Shown here: positions 6,801-13,336 of the stretch, one piece after another | Position numbering within the stretch: position 1 is the first letter of the stretch | Layout: every line of letters starts with the position of its first letter | Assembly (NCBI GenBank): GCA_937868675.1 | Contig: CALMNJ010000389.1 | Location: 1-13,843 of the forward strand | Length of the DNA: 13,843 nucleotides | Source of the DNA: an uncultured Bacteroidota bacterium | Lineage (GTDB): Bacteria; Bacteroidota; Bacteroidia; B-17B0; Aurantibacillaceae | Direction: 5' to 3' | Program-made: the position numbers and the translations under genes | Notes under the pieces: model-generated | Databases searched by the model: none | Told to the model about the DNA's origin: nothing | Seen by the model: the letters and a program-made list of their open reading frames with translations, nothing else

Positions 6801-8531
6801 GCCGTTTCAAGCATAACCGTAAATCCGAATCCAACAATTACTGTGGCTAATGGTACTATTTGTGCTGGGGCTTCATATACTATGAATCCTTCCGGTGCAT
6901 TTGCTTACAACTACTCAAGCGGCTCACAGGTTGTTTCTCCAGCAACCAATACTGTTTACCAGATCGGTGGTGTAAGCGCTCTGGGATGTGCATCCACCAA
7001 CTCGGCGGTTTGTACCATCTCCGTTATCAGCGCCCCCAACCTGAACGTAAACAGTGGAGGAATTTGTCCGGGAGGGTCGTTCACCATTGTTCCAACCGGA
7101 GTTTCAACTTACACGTTTATTAATGGTGGTCCTGTTGTGAGTCCAAGCGTTTCTTCAACTTACAGTATTGTCAGTACAAATGCAAACGGCTGCTCTTCAC
7201 TGGCAGTTTCAAGCGTTTCAATCTCTCCAAACCCAACCATTACTGTAAATAGTGGTGGTATATGTCCTGGTAAATTATTTACAATTACACCGTCCGGCGC
7301 ATCTACGTACACCATAAGTGGCGGCTTAGGTATTGTGAGCCCGAGTATAAATACTAATTATACTGTTACAGGCACCAGTGCTCAGGGCTGCCCCGGAACA
7401 AATACTGCGATATGCAGTGTAACAATTTCTCCGATACCGACGATAAGCGTAAACAGCGGAGCGGTTTGTAATGGTGTTCCCTTTGTAATGACCCCATCAG
7501 GTGCAGCTACTTACACCTATTCAAGCGGTTCACCTACTGTTAATCCAACTTCCAATACGTCATACACCGTTACCGGAACCAATTCTTTGGGTTGTACGAA
7601 CAGTGTGGGTGCGGTATGCAATGTGGTTGTTGGAAACAATCCCAGCATTACTGTTGCCAATGGCACTGTTTGCTCAGGATCGTCTTATACTATTACGCCT
7701 TCGGGCGCAGCAACCTATACATACTCGGGTGGATCGGCTGTTGTTACTCCTTCTGTTTCGGGAAGCTACTCAATTACAGGAACCAGCAACCTGGGCTGTC
7801 CGGGAGCTAACACAGCGGTTTGCAGTGTAAGTGTTATTCCTATTCCAATCATAACTGTAAGCAGCGGTACGATTTGTTCGGGCCAGTCTTATACGATTGT
7901 GAGCAACGGTGCGGTAACTTATTCGTATTCGGGCGGAGGCGCAGTAGTGAGCCCTACAAGTAGTACCAATTACTCTGTAACGGGCACAAGCTCTCTTGGC
8001 TGCAACTCGGTACCAGCCATTTCATCAGTTACTGTTCTTGCAAGTCCGCAACTTACAGTAACAAGTACATCCAATGTGCTTTGTCTTGGCGAAAGCGCTA
8101 CCATTACGGCCAGCGGAGCGTCAAGCTACACTTGGAATTCCTCTATCATTTCACCTTCCATTTCTGTAACCCCCACTATGATAGCAACCTATTCACTGGC
8201 AGGAAGCAATGCAGCAAATGGCTGCAGTACATTCACCTATTATACACAAAGTGTGGATCCTTGTACCGGAATTTCCATCAACCCAGCAGTCGGTTCGATT
8301 CTGGTTTATCCGAATCCTAACAATGGATTGTTTGAGGTTTCGGTATCCACCAATAATTTTTCAGGCATCCGTGTTGAAGTGTTCAGTATGATTGGCCAGA
8401 AACTTGCAAGCATGCCTCTTGATTCCAATCATACCACGATTGATCTGCGTTCTTATGACAACGGCGTTTATTTCGTCAGAGTGATCAAGGGAACAAATGT
8501 TCTGTCGCAAACGAAGGCGATAAAAAACTAA
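3852..8531 (+). CDS. Large T9SS-secreted protein: ALK-like glycine-rich domain, second glycine-rich domain, 13 Ig-like repeats, sorting domain
   Basis: The 1559-residue exported protein begins with a Sec signal peptide: KKR, a hydrophobic stretch IIVLALALLCATNFF, and probable cleavage after FSQA (residue 30). ALLC is not a proper lipobox, so a lipoprotein is unlikely. Residues 31-300 form a glycine-rich domain resembling that of animal ALK/LTK receptors. Residues 318-574 form a second one of the common bacterial kind, with FTVP, VGGQS, GGGASDVRFGG and DRVIVAGGGGG. Residues 578-1471 hold 13 Ig-like repeats of 66-75 residues. Residues 1472-1559 are a type A T9SS sorting domain. It is thus predicted to cross the outer membrane by T9SS and be attached at the surface or released. 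Length, glycine richness and repeats suggest an adhesin or surface-layer role, which is inference. It has its own promoter and terminator. Gly codons often occur as pure GGC runs. No catalytic domain is visible. Confidence 0.93.
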   Translation: MLSKFYNPIKKRIIVLALALLCATNFFSQATYSFLTCNATGSAGPTQGQVNSAYASTNLSGSVIVTGSGIQTWTVPSTGSYTITAYGARGTSGGSYVGGGGAAMRGVFSLSAGAVLKIAVGQMGISAGSCGGGGGGSFVVDASNNPLIIAGGGGGLRTAASQNGCGGVTTTSAVLGSGSSSSSSCLLKSSSVGFGGGLSSGSYGAGGAGFYGNGTTDTGYGTGGNSWSNGITGGSGPAYGGFGGGGSGNGGYGGGGGGGYSGGDGGWVAGGGGSYNTGASQTSTANFNFGQGYIVITSSSSSIGSGPITGSAQSSTTFSYTGSMSTFTVPSCVYAVTITAYGAQGKGAGSYYSSSGGLGGVASGVMTVIPGQVLNVFVGGQSTGYNGGGTGQTGANGGGASDVRFGGTALTDRVIVAGGGGGAGGDNWYCTTGGGAGGGGTPVGSNFVGGGGGSGYNGCGGVGGSSGGSGYCCSTHGGGGGGGGLTSGGGGAYGGLGTAGSGSLGLGGAAYVASSCSSNGTGGGGGGYYGGGGASGNNCGAGMGGGGSSWTGTLSSPSFTAGTHTGNGMVIISYAVTSGVTVSATPSVVCQGSSTSVTLTASGASSYTWNTGSNSSSIVVTPTAVSSYTAMGTNSLGCIGGYYVGIPINPLPTITVNSGTMCASGVFTIVPSGAATYTFAGGSNTVSPVVSNIYTVTGTSASGCQAAAPAVSSVTVIPVGSITVNSGTVCSGSSFTLVPSGATNYTYSGGSNVVFPTSSTSYSVSGTGTNGCPTFPAVANVSVAPLPTVSVNSGTLCSGKVYTITPSGATTYTATSLGSGTSFTVSPAASTNYLVNGTSSVGCVSSNNALCALTVISSPTITASSASICTGQTYSINVSGATSYTFSSGSATVNPLTTTSYSVVGSNTTGCISNPAISTVTVYVTPTVAVTSGQVCSGQVYTMVPSGASTYTFSNGSSTVSPIGNASYSVTGTSAQGCVSSNTAVSSITVNPNPTITVANGTICAGASYTMNPSGAFAYNYSSGSQVVSPATNTVYQIGGVSALGCASTNSAVCTISVISAPNLNVNSGGICPGGSFTIVPTGVSTYTFINGGPVVSPSVSSTYSIVSTNANGCSSLAVSSVSISPNPTITVNSGGICPGKLFTITPSGASTYTISGGLGIVSPSINTNYTVTGTSAQGCPGTNTAICSVTISPIPTISVNSGAVCNGVPFVMTPSGAATYTYSSGSPTVNPTSNTSYTVTGTNSLGCTNSVGAVCNVVVGNNPSITVANGTVCSGSSYTITPSGAATYTYSGGSAVVTPSVSGSYSITGTSNLGCPGANTAVCSVSVIPIPIITVSSGTICSGQSYTIVSNGAVTYSYSGGGAVVSPTSSTNYSVTGTSSLGCNSVPAISSVTVLASPQLTVTSTSNVLCLGESATITASGASSYTWNSSIISPSISVTPTMIATYSLAGSNAANGCSTFTYYTQSVDPCTGISINPAVGSILVYPNPNNGLFEVSVSTNNFSGIRVEVFSMIGQKLASMPLDSNHTTIDLRSYDNGVYFVRVIKGTNVLSQTKAIKN
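3942..4751 (+). other. Protein domain: ALK/LTK-type glycine-rich domain (residues 31-300)
   Basis: The segment opens with a TC motif (36-37), then GPTQ with a following Q and N (44-51), AY and NLS (53-60). Next come GIQTWTVPSTGSYTITAYGA (69-88), GVFSL (106-110), VGQMG (120-124), PLIIAGGGGG (146-155), and a glycine-rich tail with GFGGGG and GYGGGGGGGY. From memory, the human ALK glycine-rich domain carries the same ordered series (TC, GPTQ, AY, NLS, GIQ-W-VP, YGA, G-F-L, VGQ-G, PLIIA-GGGG, GGFGGGGG). In ALK this domain is a TNF-like sandwich crossed by polyglycine helices and binds the cytokine ligand. Confidence 0.7.
4242..5433 (+). repeat. Pure GGC trinucleotide tracts inside the glycine-rich domains
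   Basis: In-frame runs of GGC include five units at 4242-4256, six at 4608-4625, seven at 5280-5300, and further runs of four or five near 5314 and 5416. Elsewhere in the same domains Gly is coded by a mixture of GGT, GGA and GGG. Pure runs suggest recent triplet expansion by slippage. Changes would alter glycine number without shifting the frame. Confidence 0.75.
4803..5573 (+). other. Protein domain: second glycine-rich domain, bacterial type (residues 318-574)
   Basis: It begins FSYTGSMSTFTVPSCV and continues with YGAQGKG (341-347), VIPGQVLNVFVGGQS (368-382), GGGASDVRFGG (397-407) and DRVIVAGGGGG (412-422). Polyglycine blocks dotted with cysteines follow (430, 459, 472-473, 516, 539). This pattern is widespread in bacterial surface proteins. 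It lacks the TC/GPTQ opening of the first domain, so the two are not a recent duplication. Confidence 0.75.
5583..8264 (+). repeat. Array of 13 Ig-like protein repeats (11 core units plus two divergent end units)
   Basis: The core units (5808-8048) are 66-72 residues each and follow the pattern TITVNSG-x-x-C-SG, PSGA-TYTYSGGS, VSP-TSY-VTGT, GC, and a closing V-V strand. Unit starts by residue are 653, 721, 788, 860, 927, 995, 1063, 1129, 1197, 1265 and 1333. End units lie at 578-652 and 1400-1471. Each core unit has two fixed cysteines about 42 residues apart (46 in unit 3). Units 3, 6, 8, 9 and 10 have a third cysteine near the end. The DNA is diverged between units, so the array is old rather than freshly amplified. 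Confidence 0.9.
8265..8528 (+). other. Protein domain: T9SS type A C-terminal sorting domain (residues 1472-1559)
   Basis: It shows the standard order: VYPNPNNGLFEVSV, VEVFSMIGQKLASM, TTIDLRSYDNGVYFVRV and the final TKAIKN. This domain directs cargo to the type IX machinery and is normally cut off at the outer membrane. No T9SS machinery gene is firmly recognised in the window. Confidence 0.93.
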
Positions 8532-8545
8532 ATATTAATTGTCAT

Positions 8546-8583
8546 AAAAAAGGCCTCTGCTATCAACGCAGAGGCTTTTTTTT
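8546..8583. terminator. Bidirectional terminator between the repeat protein and the DUF1905/YdeI gene
   Basis: The stem pairs GCCTCTGC (8553-8560) with GCAGAGGC (8568-8575) around a seven-base loop. An A-run on the left and T-run on the right extend it. It lies between convergent stops (8531 and 8607), so it can serve both genes. Confidence 0.9.
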
Positions 8584-8606
8584 ACAGCATAAAAGCTGTT
8601 TACGTG

Positions 8607-9125
8607 TTAGTTTCGATTCTTTAAACTCCTGATCATCTCCCCAAAGTTTTGTTTTTTATGCATGGCGTTAATGGTGTTCAAAATACGGCCCGCGCGGGTA
8701 TCGGCGCCTTTGGCTGTGGCTACGTAACGATGAAAGTAATTTTGGTGAGACAGCAGCAGCGCCTGAAACTGCTTCAGTGCGGGTTTATCCTCTTTAAGGC
8801 AATCCATTAGCTCTTGCGAATAAAGCGCCTTACTTTTATCCACCTCAAATTTAATGCTCACCATGGCGCCTTCATTCTTCCCCAGCTTTTTTCGTAAGTC
8901 GCCATTAATGGCAATTATCATCTCGCCTTCACCCACAGGATATGTGCTGAGCTTTTCAAATTTTACCGAATCAATGGCTCCCCTGATACGAAAGCCCTTT
9001 TTGTCTTTGAGCTTAAGCGTTTTAAGAATATCCGGCGGAATTACAATGTATGTCCAGCCCGTTTTTTCGCCTTTACTGGCGTATTTGAGAATAGTAGAGG
9101 AGAAAGATGGCATATCACAATCCAT
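8607..9125 (-). CDS. DUF1905 / YdeI-OmdA-like protein
   Basis: The 172-residue soluble protein has two parts. Residues 8-97 match DUF1905: F-x-x-x-I-L, WTYIVIP (24-30), FRIRGAIDSVKFEKLS (45-60), GEGEMIIAINGDLRKKLG (65-82), and an acidic strand end. Residues 105-155 match the YdeI/OmdA C-terminal helices: ELMDCLKEDKPALKQF (105-120), LSHQNYFHRYVATAKGADTR (125-144), RI and a basic tail. Family members have been linked to bacteriocin protection or outer-membrane stress, but the molecular function is not established. Two starts are possible, ATG at 9125 or at 9113. The second gives MPSFSSTILKY, which begins nearer the domain, and a -7-like TACCTTCG sits at 9135-9128 just before. That would place the first ATG very near the transcription start, so the shorter form is plausible. 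It has no signal peptide. It runs codirectionally 44 bp downstream of the metallophosphoesterase gene. Confidence 0.85.
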   Translation of the reverse strand: MDCDMPSFSSTILKYASKGEKTGWTYIVIPPDILKTLKLKDKKGFRIRGAIDSVKFEKLSTYPVGEGEMIIAINGDLRKKLGKNEGAMVSIKFEVDKSKALYSQELMDCLKEDKPALKQFQALLLSHQNYFHRYVATAKGADTRAGRILNTINAMHKKQNFGEMIRSLKNRN

Positions 9126-9169
9126 ACCGAAGGTACAAATTACTTTATTTATAAAAGTGCGTTAATGTG

Positions 9170-10396
9170 TTAGGCCCGCTTCAGCTCCAGCACTGTAATC
9201 TCGGGCCATATACCAAGACGGCCTGGATAGCCTAAAAAGCCCAGACCACGGTTTACATAAAGAAACTGCTGGCCATCTTTATAGAGGCCCGCCCATTGCT
9301 TGTAAAACCACTGCGAAGGGCTCCATTTAATGCCTGGTATTTCAATACCAAGCTGCATGCCGTGCGTGTGTCCACTCAGGGTAAGATCTACCTCCGGGTA
9401 ATCGGGCCTTACCTGTTTGTCCCAGTGGCTGGGATCGTGGCTCATGAGTATTTTATAAGGGTATTTTTCAGCGCCTTTATAGGCCAGATCCATACGGCCA
9501 TAACGCTTAAAGTGCATGCTGCCACCCCAGTTCTCAATACCGATTAGGGCAATCTGCTGCCCATCCTTTTCAAGCGCTACGTGCTCGTTCATAAGCAGTC
9601 TCCATCCGGCGCTGGCATGCACCTGTTTGAGCGTTTCGAAATTATTTTCCTTTTCGCCGGGGCCCCAATCTGTTTTGTAGTCGCCATAATCGTGATTGCC
9701 CATCACCGAATATACACCGTGCGGGGCCTTCAGTCTTGAATAAACACTCTCAAAGCCCTGTGTTTCGCTGGCCTCGTTATTTACCAGATCGCCAGTAAAA
9801 AGTATAAGATCGGCGCCCTGTTGCATCACGATGTCAAAAGCGCGGTTCAACGCTGTATTATCCGTGAACGATCCGGTATGAATATCTGAAAGCTGAACAA
9901 TCTTAAACCCATCAAAGGCTTCCGGCAAATTTGGTGCAGGTACTTTAACTTTATGCACCCTGTACTTGTAGCCGCCTTTTAAAATCCCATAAATGAACCC
10001 AGCGCTCATCAGCGCCGTAAGGCCCACGGCCGCCTGGCTCAGAAATTTTAACCGGCTTATCCCCTTTCCGGGCTGAAGCCCGGGTGTGGTAGAGAATTTA
10101 AGCCACAACCAGCGTACAAACCGCGTTATGTCCTCAATGAAAAGAAAAAGGAAACAGAATATTTTTGAGATAAGCAGAATAAAAAGGATCGAGAGTATGG
10201 TTCTGAAAAATGGGCTCCAGTTGGGCGGCGGATATACCATTGATGCCACAATGAAAACGATATCCAGTGCCAGCCAGGCGTAAACCGTGTACATTACCGC
10301 CGGCCTTTTTTGCGATACTGTCTTAATCGCCTGAATAAAATAGTACTCGCTCAAACCGAGCACCATCAGTACAATAACAAAGAATAATACCCTCAT
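9170..10396 (-). CDS. Membrane-anchored calcineurin-like metallophosphoesterase (YkuE-like)
   Basis: The 408-residue protein has hydrophobic segments at about 1-22, 33-55, 64-88 and 118-139, then a phosphoesterase domain. Metal-site motifs are complete: LSDIHTG (D171, H173), FTGDLVN (D203), MGNHDYG (N234, H235), MSHDP (H320) and SGHTHGMQ (H343, H345). The usual GHTHGGQ has Met in place of the second Gly. The last membrane segment follows SRLKFLS, a weak echo of a twin-arginine signal that has only one Arg. The catalytic domain is therefore likely outside the inner membrane, where relatives of YkuE act on lipid or phosphodiester substrates. The substrate is unknown. It starts at an ATG 149 bp from, and divergent to, the Ddl-like gene. 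The C-terminus ends near the conserved NRGLG-G-GR region and is complete. Confidence 0.9.
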   Translation of the reverse strand: MRVLFFVIVLMVLGLSEYYFIQAIKTVSQKRPAVMYTVYAWLALDIVFIVASMVYPPPNWSPFFRTILSILFILLISKIFCFLFLFIEDITRFVRWLWLKFSTTPGLQPGKGISRLKFLSQAAVGLTALMSAGFIYGILKGGYKYRVHKVKVPAPNLPEAFDGFKIVQLSDIHTGSFTDNTALNRAFDIVMQQGADLILFTGDLVNNEASETQGFESVYSRLKAPHGVYSVMGNHDYGDYKTDWGPGEKENNFETLKQVHASAGWRLLMNEHVALEKDGQQIALIGIENWGGSMHFKRYGRMDLAYKGAEKYPYKILMSHDPSHWDKQVRPDYPEVDLTLSGHTHGMQLGIEIPGIKWSPSQWFYKQWAGLYKDGQQFLYVNRGLGFLGYPGRLGIWPEITVLELKRA

Positions 10397-10407
10397 GATT
10401 AACGCGG

Positions 10408-10415
10408 CAAATTTA
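10408..10415 (-). promoter_or_regulatory. Candidate -7 element for the metallophosphoesterase gene
   Basis: On the minus strand it reads TAAATTTG, exact to TAnnTTTG, 11 bases before the ATG at 10396. It would give a very short leader. No -33 TTG is seen at the standard distance, so it is tentative. Confidence 0.35.
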
Positions 10416-10505
10416 TTACTTATTCCTCCTCATAAGGACGGATGTATCTACAAACCCGTGTTAATTATTTTCAAATCGGACAAACGGCAAAAAGCCACTT
10501 TCTGT

Positions 10506-10513
10506 TACATTTG
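10506..10513 (+). promoter_or_regulatory. Candidate -7 element for the Ddl-like gene
   Basis: TACATTTG matches TAnnTTTG exactly. A start about seven bases downstream would leave a leader of roughly 25 bases to the ATG at 10546. It would also place the alternative TTG at 10528 inside the leader. No clear -33 TTG. Confidence 0.4.
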
Positions 10514-10545
10514 AATAATGATGAACTTTGCATCATACTTTTAAA

Positions 10546-13248
10546 ATGGCTAACAAACTTAAAATAGGTATCATTTTCGGGGGGCAAAGCAAGGAGCGGG
10601 AAATTTCCTTTGCCGGCGGACGAACTGTTTACGACAACCTCAATAAATCGCTGTTTGATGCGCTGCCTGTTTTTGTTGACAGCTTTGGGAATTTTATTGA
10701 ACTAAACTGGGAGTTTATTTACAAAGGCACGATCCGCGATTTTTATCCACCTGTTGAGTTTTTACCTTCAAATTCCGGCTTTCAGCTTTATGCCGAAAAC
10801 CTTGGCGAGTTGAGTTCAGCTAAGCAGGAAGAGCTGATTTCGGGCATCGGTAAGAAACTCAGTCTGCAGGAACTTAAACAAAACATTGATTTTGCCTTTT
10901 TATGCCTTCACGGGCCTTATGGCGAAGATGGCCGTATACAGGGCTTGTTTGAATTCCTGCAAATACCCTATAGTGGATCGGGCATCCTTGCCTCAGCCAT
11001 TGGCATTGATAAATCGGTTCAGAAAGAATTGATGGTGAATAAGGGATTCAACAGCCCTGCTTACCTCACCATTAACCGCGAGCAATGGATTAATGGTGGA
11101 AACAAAAACAATTTTAAAACTGTAAAAGAAAAAATTGGTCTGCCCTGCGTCATAAAACCCGCCAATCAGGGCTCAAGCATTGGCGTTACAATACTGAACG
11201 AAGACAGCGAGCCTGCTTTTATGGCTGCCGTTGAAAAGGCCTTGTTTACCCGATGGCTTGACGCTGCAGAATGGCAGGCACTTTCCAGCGTTGAAAAAAC
11301 CAATTACATTAAATCGCTGGCCGATATCCGGGAAGGCATTGGTATGCCCGTTTTAATCAGTCAACCAAAAGAATTAAATGCGCCCGTAATTTACGACCCA
11401 AATGAACTGCTTAAATTTTTGGACACGCATTTAAAAACCGATGGATATGTGCTGGAAAGCCTTGATGGAGAAAGCACGGTGCTGGTAGAAGGGTTTATTG
11501 AAGGGAAAGAGTTTAGCTGCATTGTGCTGGAAGATGAAAGCGGGACCGCCATTGCCTTGCCACCCACTGAAATACGTAAAGGCAAAGAGTTGTTCGACTA
11601 CCGCAGCAAGTATCTTCCGGGGCTTTCACGAAAAATTACCCCCATTGATTTGCCGGACGCACAGATACAGGCCATTCGCATGGAGTGTGAGCGACTGTTT
11701 TACGAGTTGCATTTTGATGTGTATGCGCGCATTGATGGCTTTTTGAGTAAGGAGGGAAAAATCTTCCTGAACGATCCCAATACCACCAGCGGCATGATGC
11801 CTTCGTCTTTTTTCTTTCATCAGGCTGCCGAAATTGGATTAAACCCCTCTCAGTTTCTAACCTTCATCATTCGAACGTCGCTGGCAAAGCGCGGTCAACA
11901 ATCAAAGGGCAACCCGCACTTAAAAACCCTGCTGAGATTATTGGATAAAAACATTGAACATGACCGGAATGCTGACAACAATCGAGTGCGTGTGGCGGTG
12001 GTGCTGGGCGGTTATTCCTCCGAGCGCCACATTTCGGTAGAGAGCGGCCGTAACGTATTCGAAAAGCTTTCATCTTCTGAAAAATATGCTCCATTCCCTG
12101 TTTTTCTTACAGGAAATGCAATTGAACATCAACTTTATCGCATCCCGATTAATCTGATGTTAAAGGATAACGCCGACGACATCCGGGAAAAGGTGGAAAA
12201 CTTTAAAGTGCATCCGGTCATTAAGGAAATCATGCAGCGTTGCCAGGCTATTACGTATAAGTACGCATCGGCCAATCATGTTTCAGAACCAGAAAAAATT
12301 GATTACACGCAGTTAAAACAGCGTGCCGACGAAGTGTTTATCGCGCTGCACGGAAGACCCGGCGAAGACGGTGCCGTGCAGGAGAAGCTGGATAAGATGG
12401 GTTTACCTTACAACGGCTCAAACAAAGAAAGCTCATCCATTACCATTGATAAATACCGCACCAACGAACTATTAAAAGCCAACGGGTTTTTGGTTGCCGA
12501 GCATGTTTTGGTAACACAAAACGATTGGGAGAAAAACCGCAAAAACGTTGAAGACATTCTTCAAAACATCATTAAATACCCATTTATCGCTAAGCCTGTT
12601 GACGATGGCTGCAGCAGCGCAGTAAAGAAAATTAAAACGCCGGCTGAATTTGAAGCGTTTTGCAAACTCATTTTCAGAAAATCGGAAGAGCTGGATGCCG
12701 CTGCCGCCGGCACATTGCACATAAAACCCAAAGAGGAATTTCCGCAAAAGCAGGTTATTCTTGTGGAAGAGCTGATCAGTAAAAAAGCCGCTGATCACTT
12801 TTTGGAAATAACGGGTGGCATGCTCACACGCTACAACAATAAAGGCGAGCTGGAATATGAAGTGTTTGAAGCTTCGGAAGCACTTGCCGATGGCGAAGTA
12901 TTAAGTCTGGAGGAAAAATTTTTGGCGGGGCAGGGACAAAACATCACTCCGGCCCGTTATGCCCGCAGCGCCAGCGACCGGCAAAAAGTGAGCGAGCAGG
13001 TAAAAACAGCCTTAGGGGGTGCCGCAAAAGCACTTGGTGTGGCAGGCTATTGCCGCATAGATGCTTTTGTACGCGTGTATGCCGATTGCAGGGCGGAGAT
13101 AATTTTTATCGAAGTAAACTCGCTTCCTGGTATGACTCCCGCCACCTGTATTTTTCATCAGGCTGCGATTAACCATTACAAGCCTTATGAATTTATTGAC
13201 AGGATTCTTGATTTTGGTTTGAAGAGAGCGAACCTAATTGTTCAATGA
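10546..13248 (+). CDS. Tandem (fused) D-alanine--D-alanine ligase-like protein
   Basis: The 900-residue protein carries two consecutive ATP-grasp ligases of the Ddl type. Half 1 (about 5-450) has FGGQSKEREIS (11-21), LHGPYGEDGRIQG (121-133), PYSGSG (141-146), KPANQGSSIGV (204-214), VEGFIEGKEF (314-323), FDYRSKY (350-356), ARID (394-397) and NDPNTTSGMMPSS (409-421). Half 2 (about 480-895) has LGGYSSERHIS (487-497), LHGRPGEDGAVQ (601-612), KPVDDGCSSAV (683-693), CRID (836-839) and IEVNSLPGMTP (855-865). Ddl makes the D-Ala-D-Ala dipeptide for peptidoglycan, normally as a homodimer of about 300-370 residues. Half 1 has an extra stretch of roughly 60 residues (about 230-300). I chose ATG 10546 over TTG 10528 because homology begins at KIGIIFGG and the ATG follows an A-rich stretch. 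No mur genes are adjacent. Ligase chemistry is likely; which half is active is unclear. Confidence 0.88.
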   Translation: MANKLKIGIIFGGQSKEREISFAGGRTVYDNLNKSLFDALPVFVDSFGNFIELNWEFIYKGTIRDFYPPVEFLPSNSGFQLYAENLGELSSAKQEELISGIGKKLSLQELKQNIDFAFLCLHGPYGEDGRIQGLFEFLQIPYSGSGILASAIGIDKSVQKELMVNKGFNSPAYLTINREQWINGGNKNNFKTVKEKIGLPCVIKPANQGSSIGVTILNEDSEPAFMAAVEKALFTRWLDAAEWQALSSVEKTNYIKSLADIREGIGMPVLISQPKELNAPVIYDPNELLKFLDTHLKTDGYVLESLDGESTVLVEGFIEGKEFSCIVLEDESGTAIALPPTEIRKGKELFDYRSKYLPGLSRKITPIDLPDAQIQAIRMECERLFYELHFDVYARIDGFLSKEGKIFLNDPNTTSGMMPSSFFFHQAAEIGLNPSQFLTFIIRTSLAKRGQQSKGNPHLKTLLRLLDKNIEHDRNADNNRVRVAVVLGGYSSERHISVESGRNVFEKLSSSEKYAPFPVFLTGNAIEHQLYRIPINLMLKDNADDIREKVENFKVHPVIKEIMQRCQAITYKYASANHVSEPEKIDYTQLKQRADEVFIALHGRPGEDGAVQEKLDKMGLPYNGSNKESSSITIDKYRTNELLKANGFLVAEHVLVTQNDWEKNRKNVEDILQNIIKYPFIAKPVDDGCSSAVKKIKTPAEFEAFCKLIFRKSEELDAAAAGTLHIKPKEEFPQKQVILVEELISKKAADHFLEITGGMLTRYNNKGELEYEVFEASEALADGEVLSLEEKFLAGQGQNITPARYARSASDRQKVSEQVKTALGGAAKALGVAGYCRIDAFVRVYADCRAEIIFIEVNSLPGMTPATCIFHQAAINHYKPYEFIDRILDFGLKRANLIVQ

Positions 13249-13292
13249 ATTTTTTATAAAAAAATCACCCGAAGGTTATTTAATTTACAGAA

Positions 13293-13330
13293 ATAAAAAA
13301 TCCCGGATCGATCATTCCGGGATTTTTTAT
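13293..13330. terminator. Bidirectional terminator between the Ddl-like gene and the membrane-anchored protein gene
   Basis: The stem pairs TCCCGGA (13301-13307) with TCCGGGA (13316-13322) around an eight-base loop. It is extended by A-run and T-run pairing to 13293 and 13330. It sits between convergent stops at 13248 and 13337, so it can act on both strands. Confidence 0.9.
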
Positions 13331-13336
13331 GCAATA

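Noticed and set aside
5808..8048. Possible CRISPR-like or tandem DNA repeat array
   Set aside because: The regular 200-base periodicity is protein-level; the DNA of the units is diverged and lies in one uninterrupted coding frame.
10528..10545. TTG start giving six extra residues on the Ddl-like protein
   Set aside because: The added residues are not conserved-looking and the ATG at 10546 directly precedes the first Ddl strand.
12472..12798. Minus-strand frame of 108 residues inside the Ddl-like gene
   Set aside because: Phenylalanine-rich shadow of AAA/GAA codons; the plus strand shows conserved ligase motifs throughout.
13262..13284. Small hairpin ACC-CGAA-GGT after the Ddl-like gene
   Set aside because: The stem is only a few pairs without a T-run; the strong hairpin at 13293-13330 explains termination.
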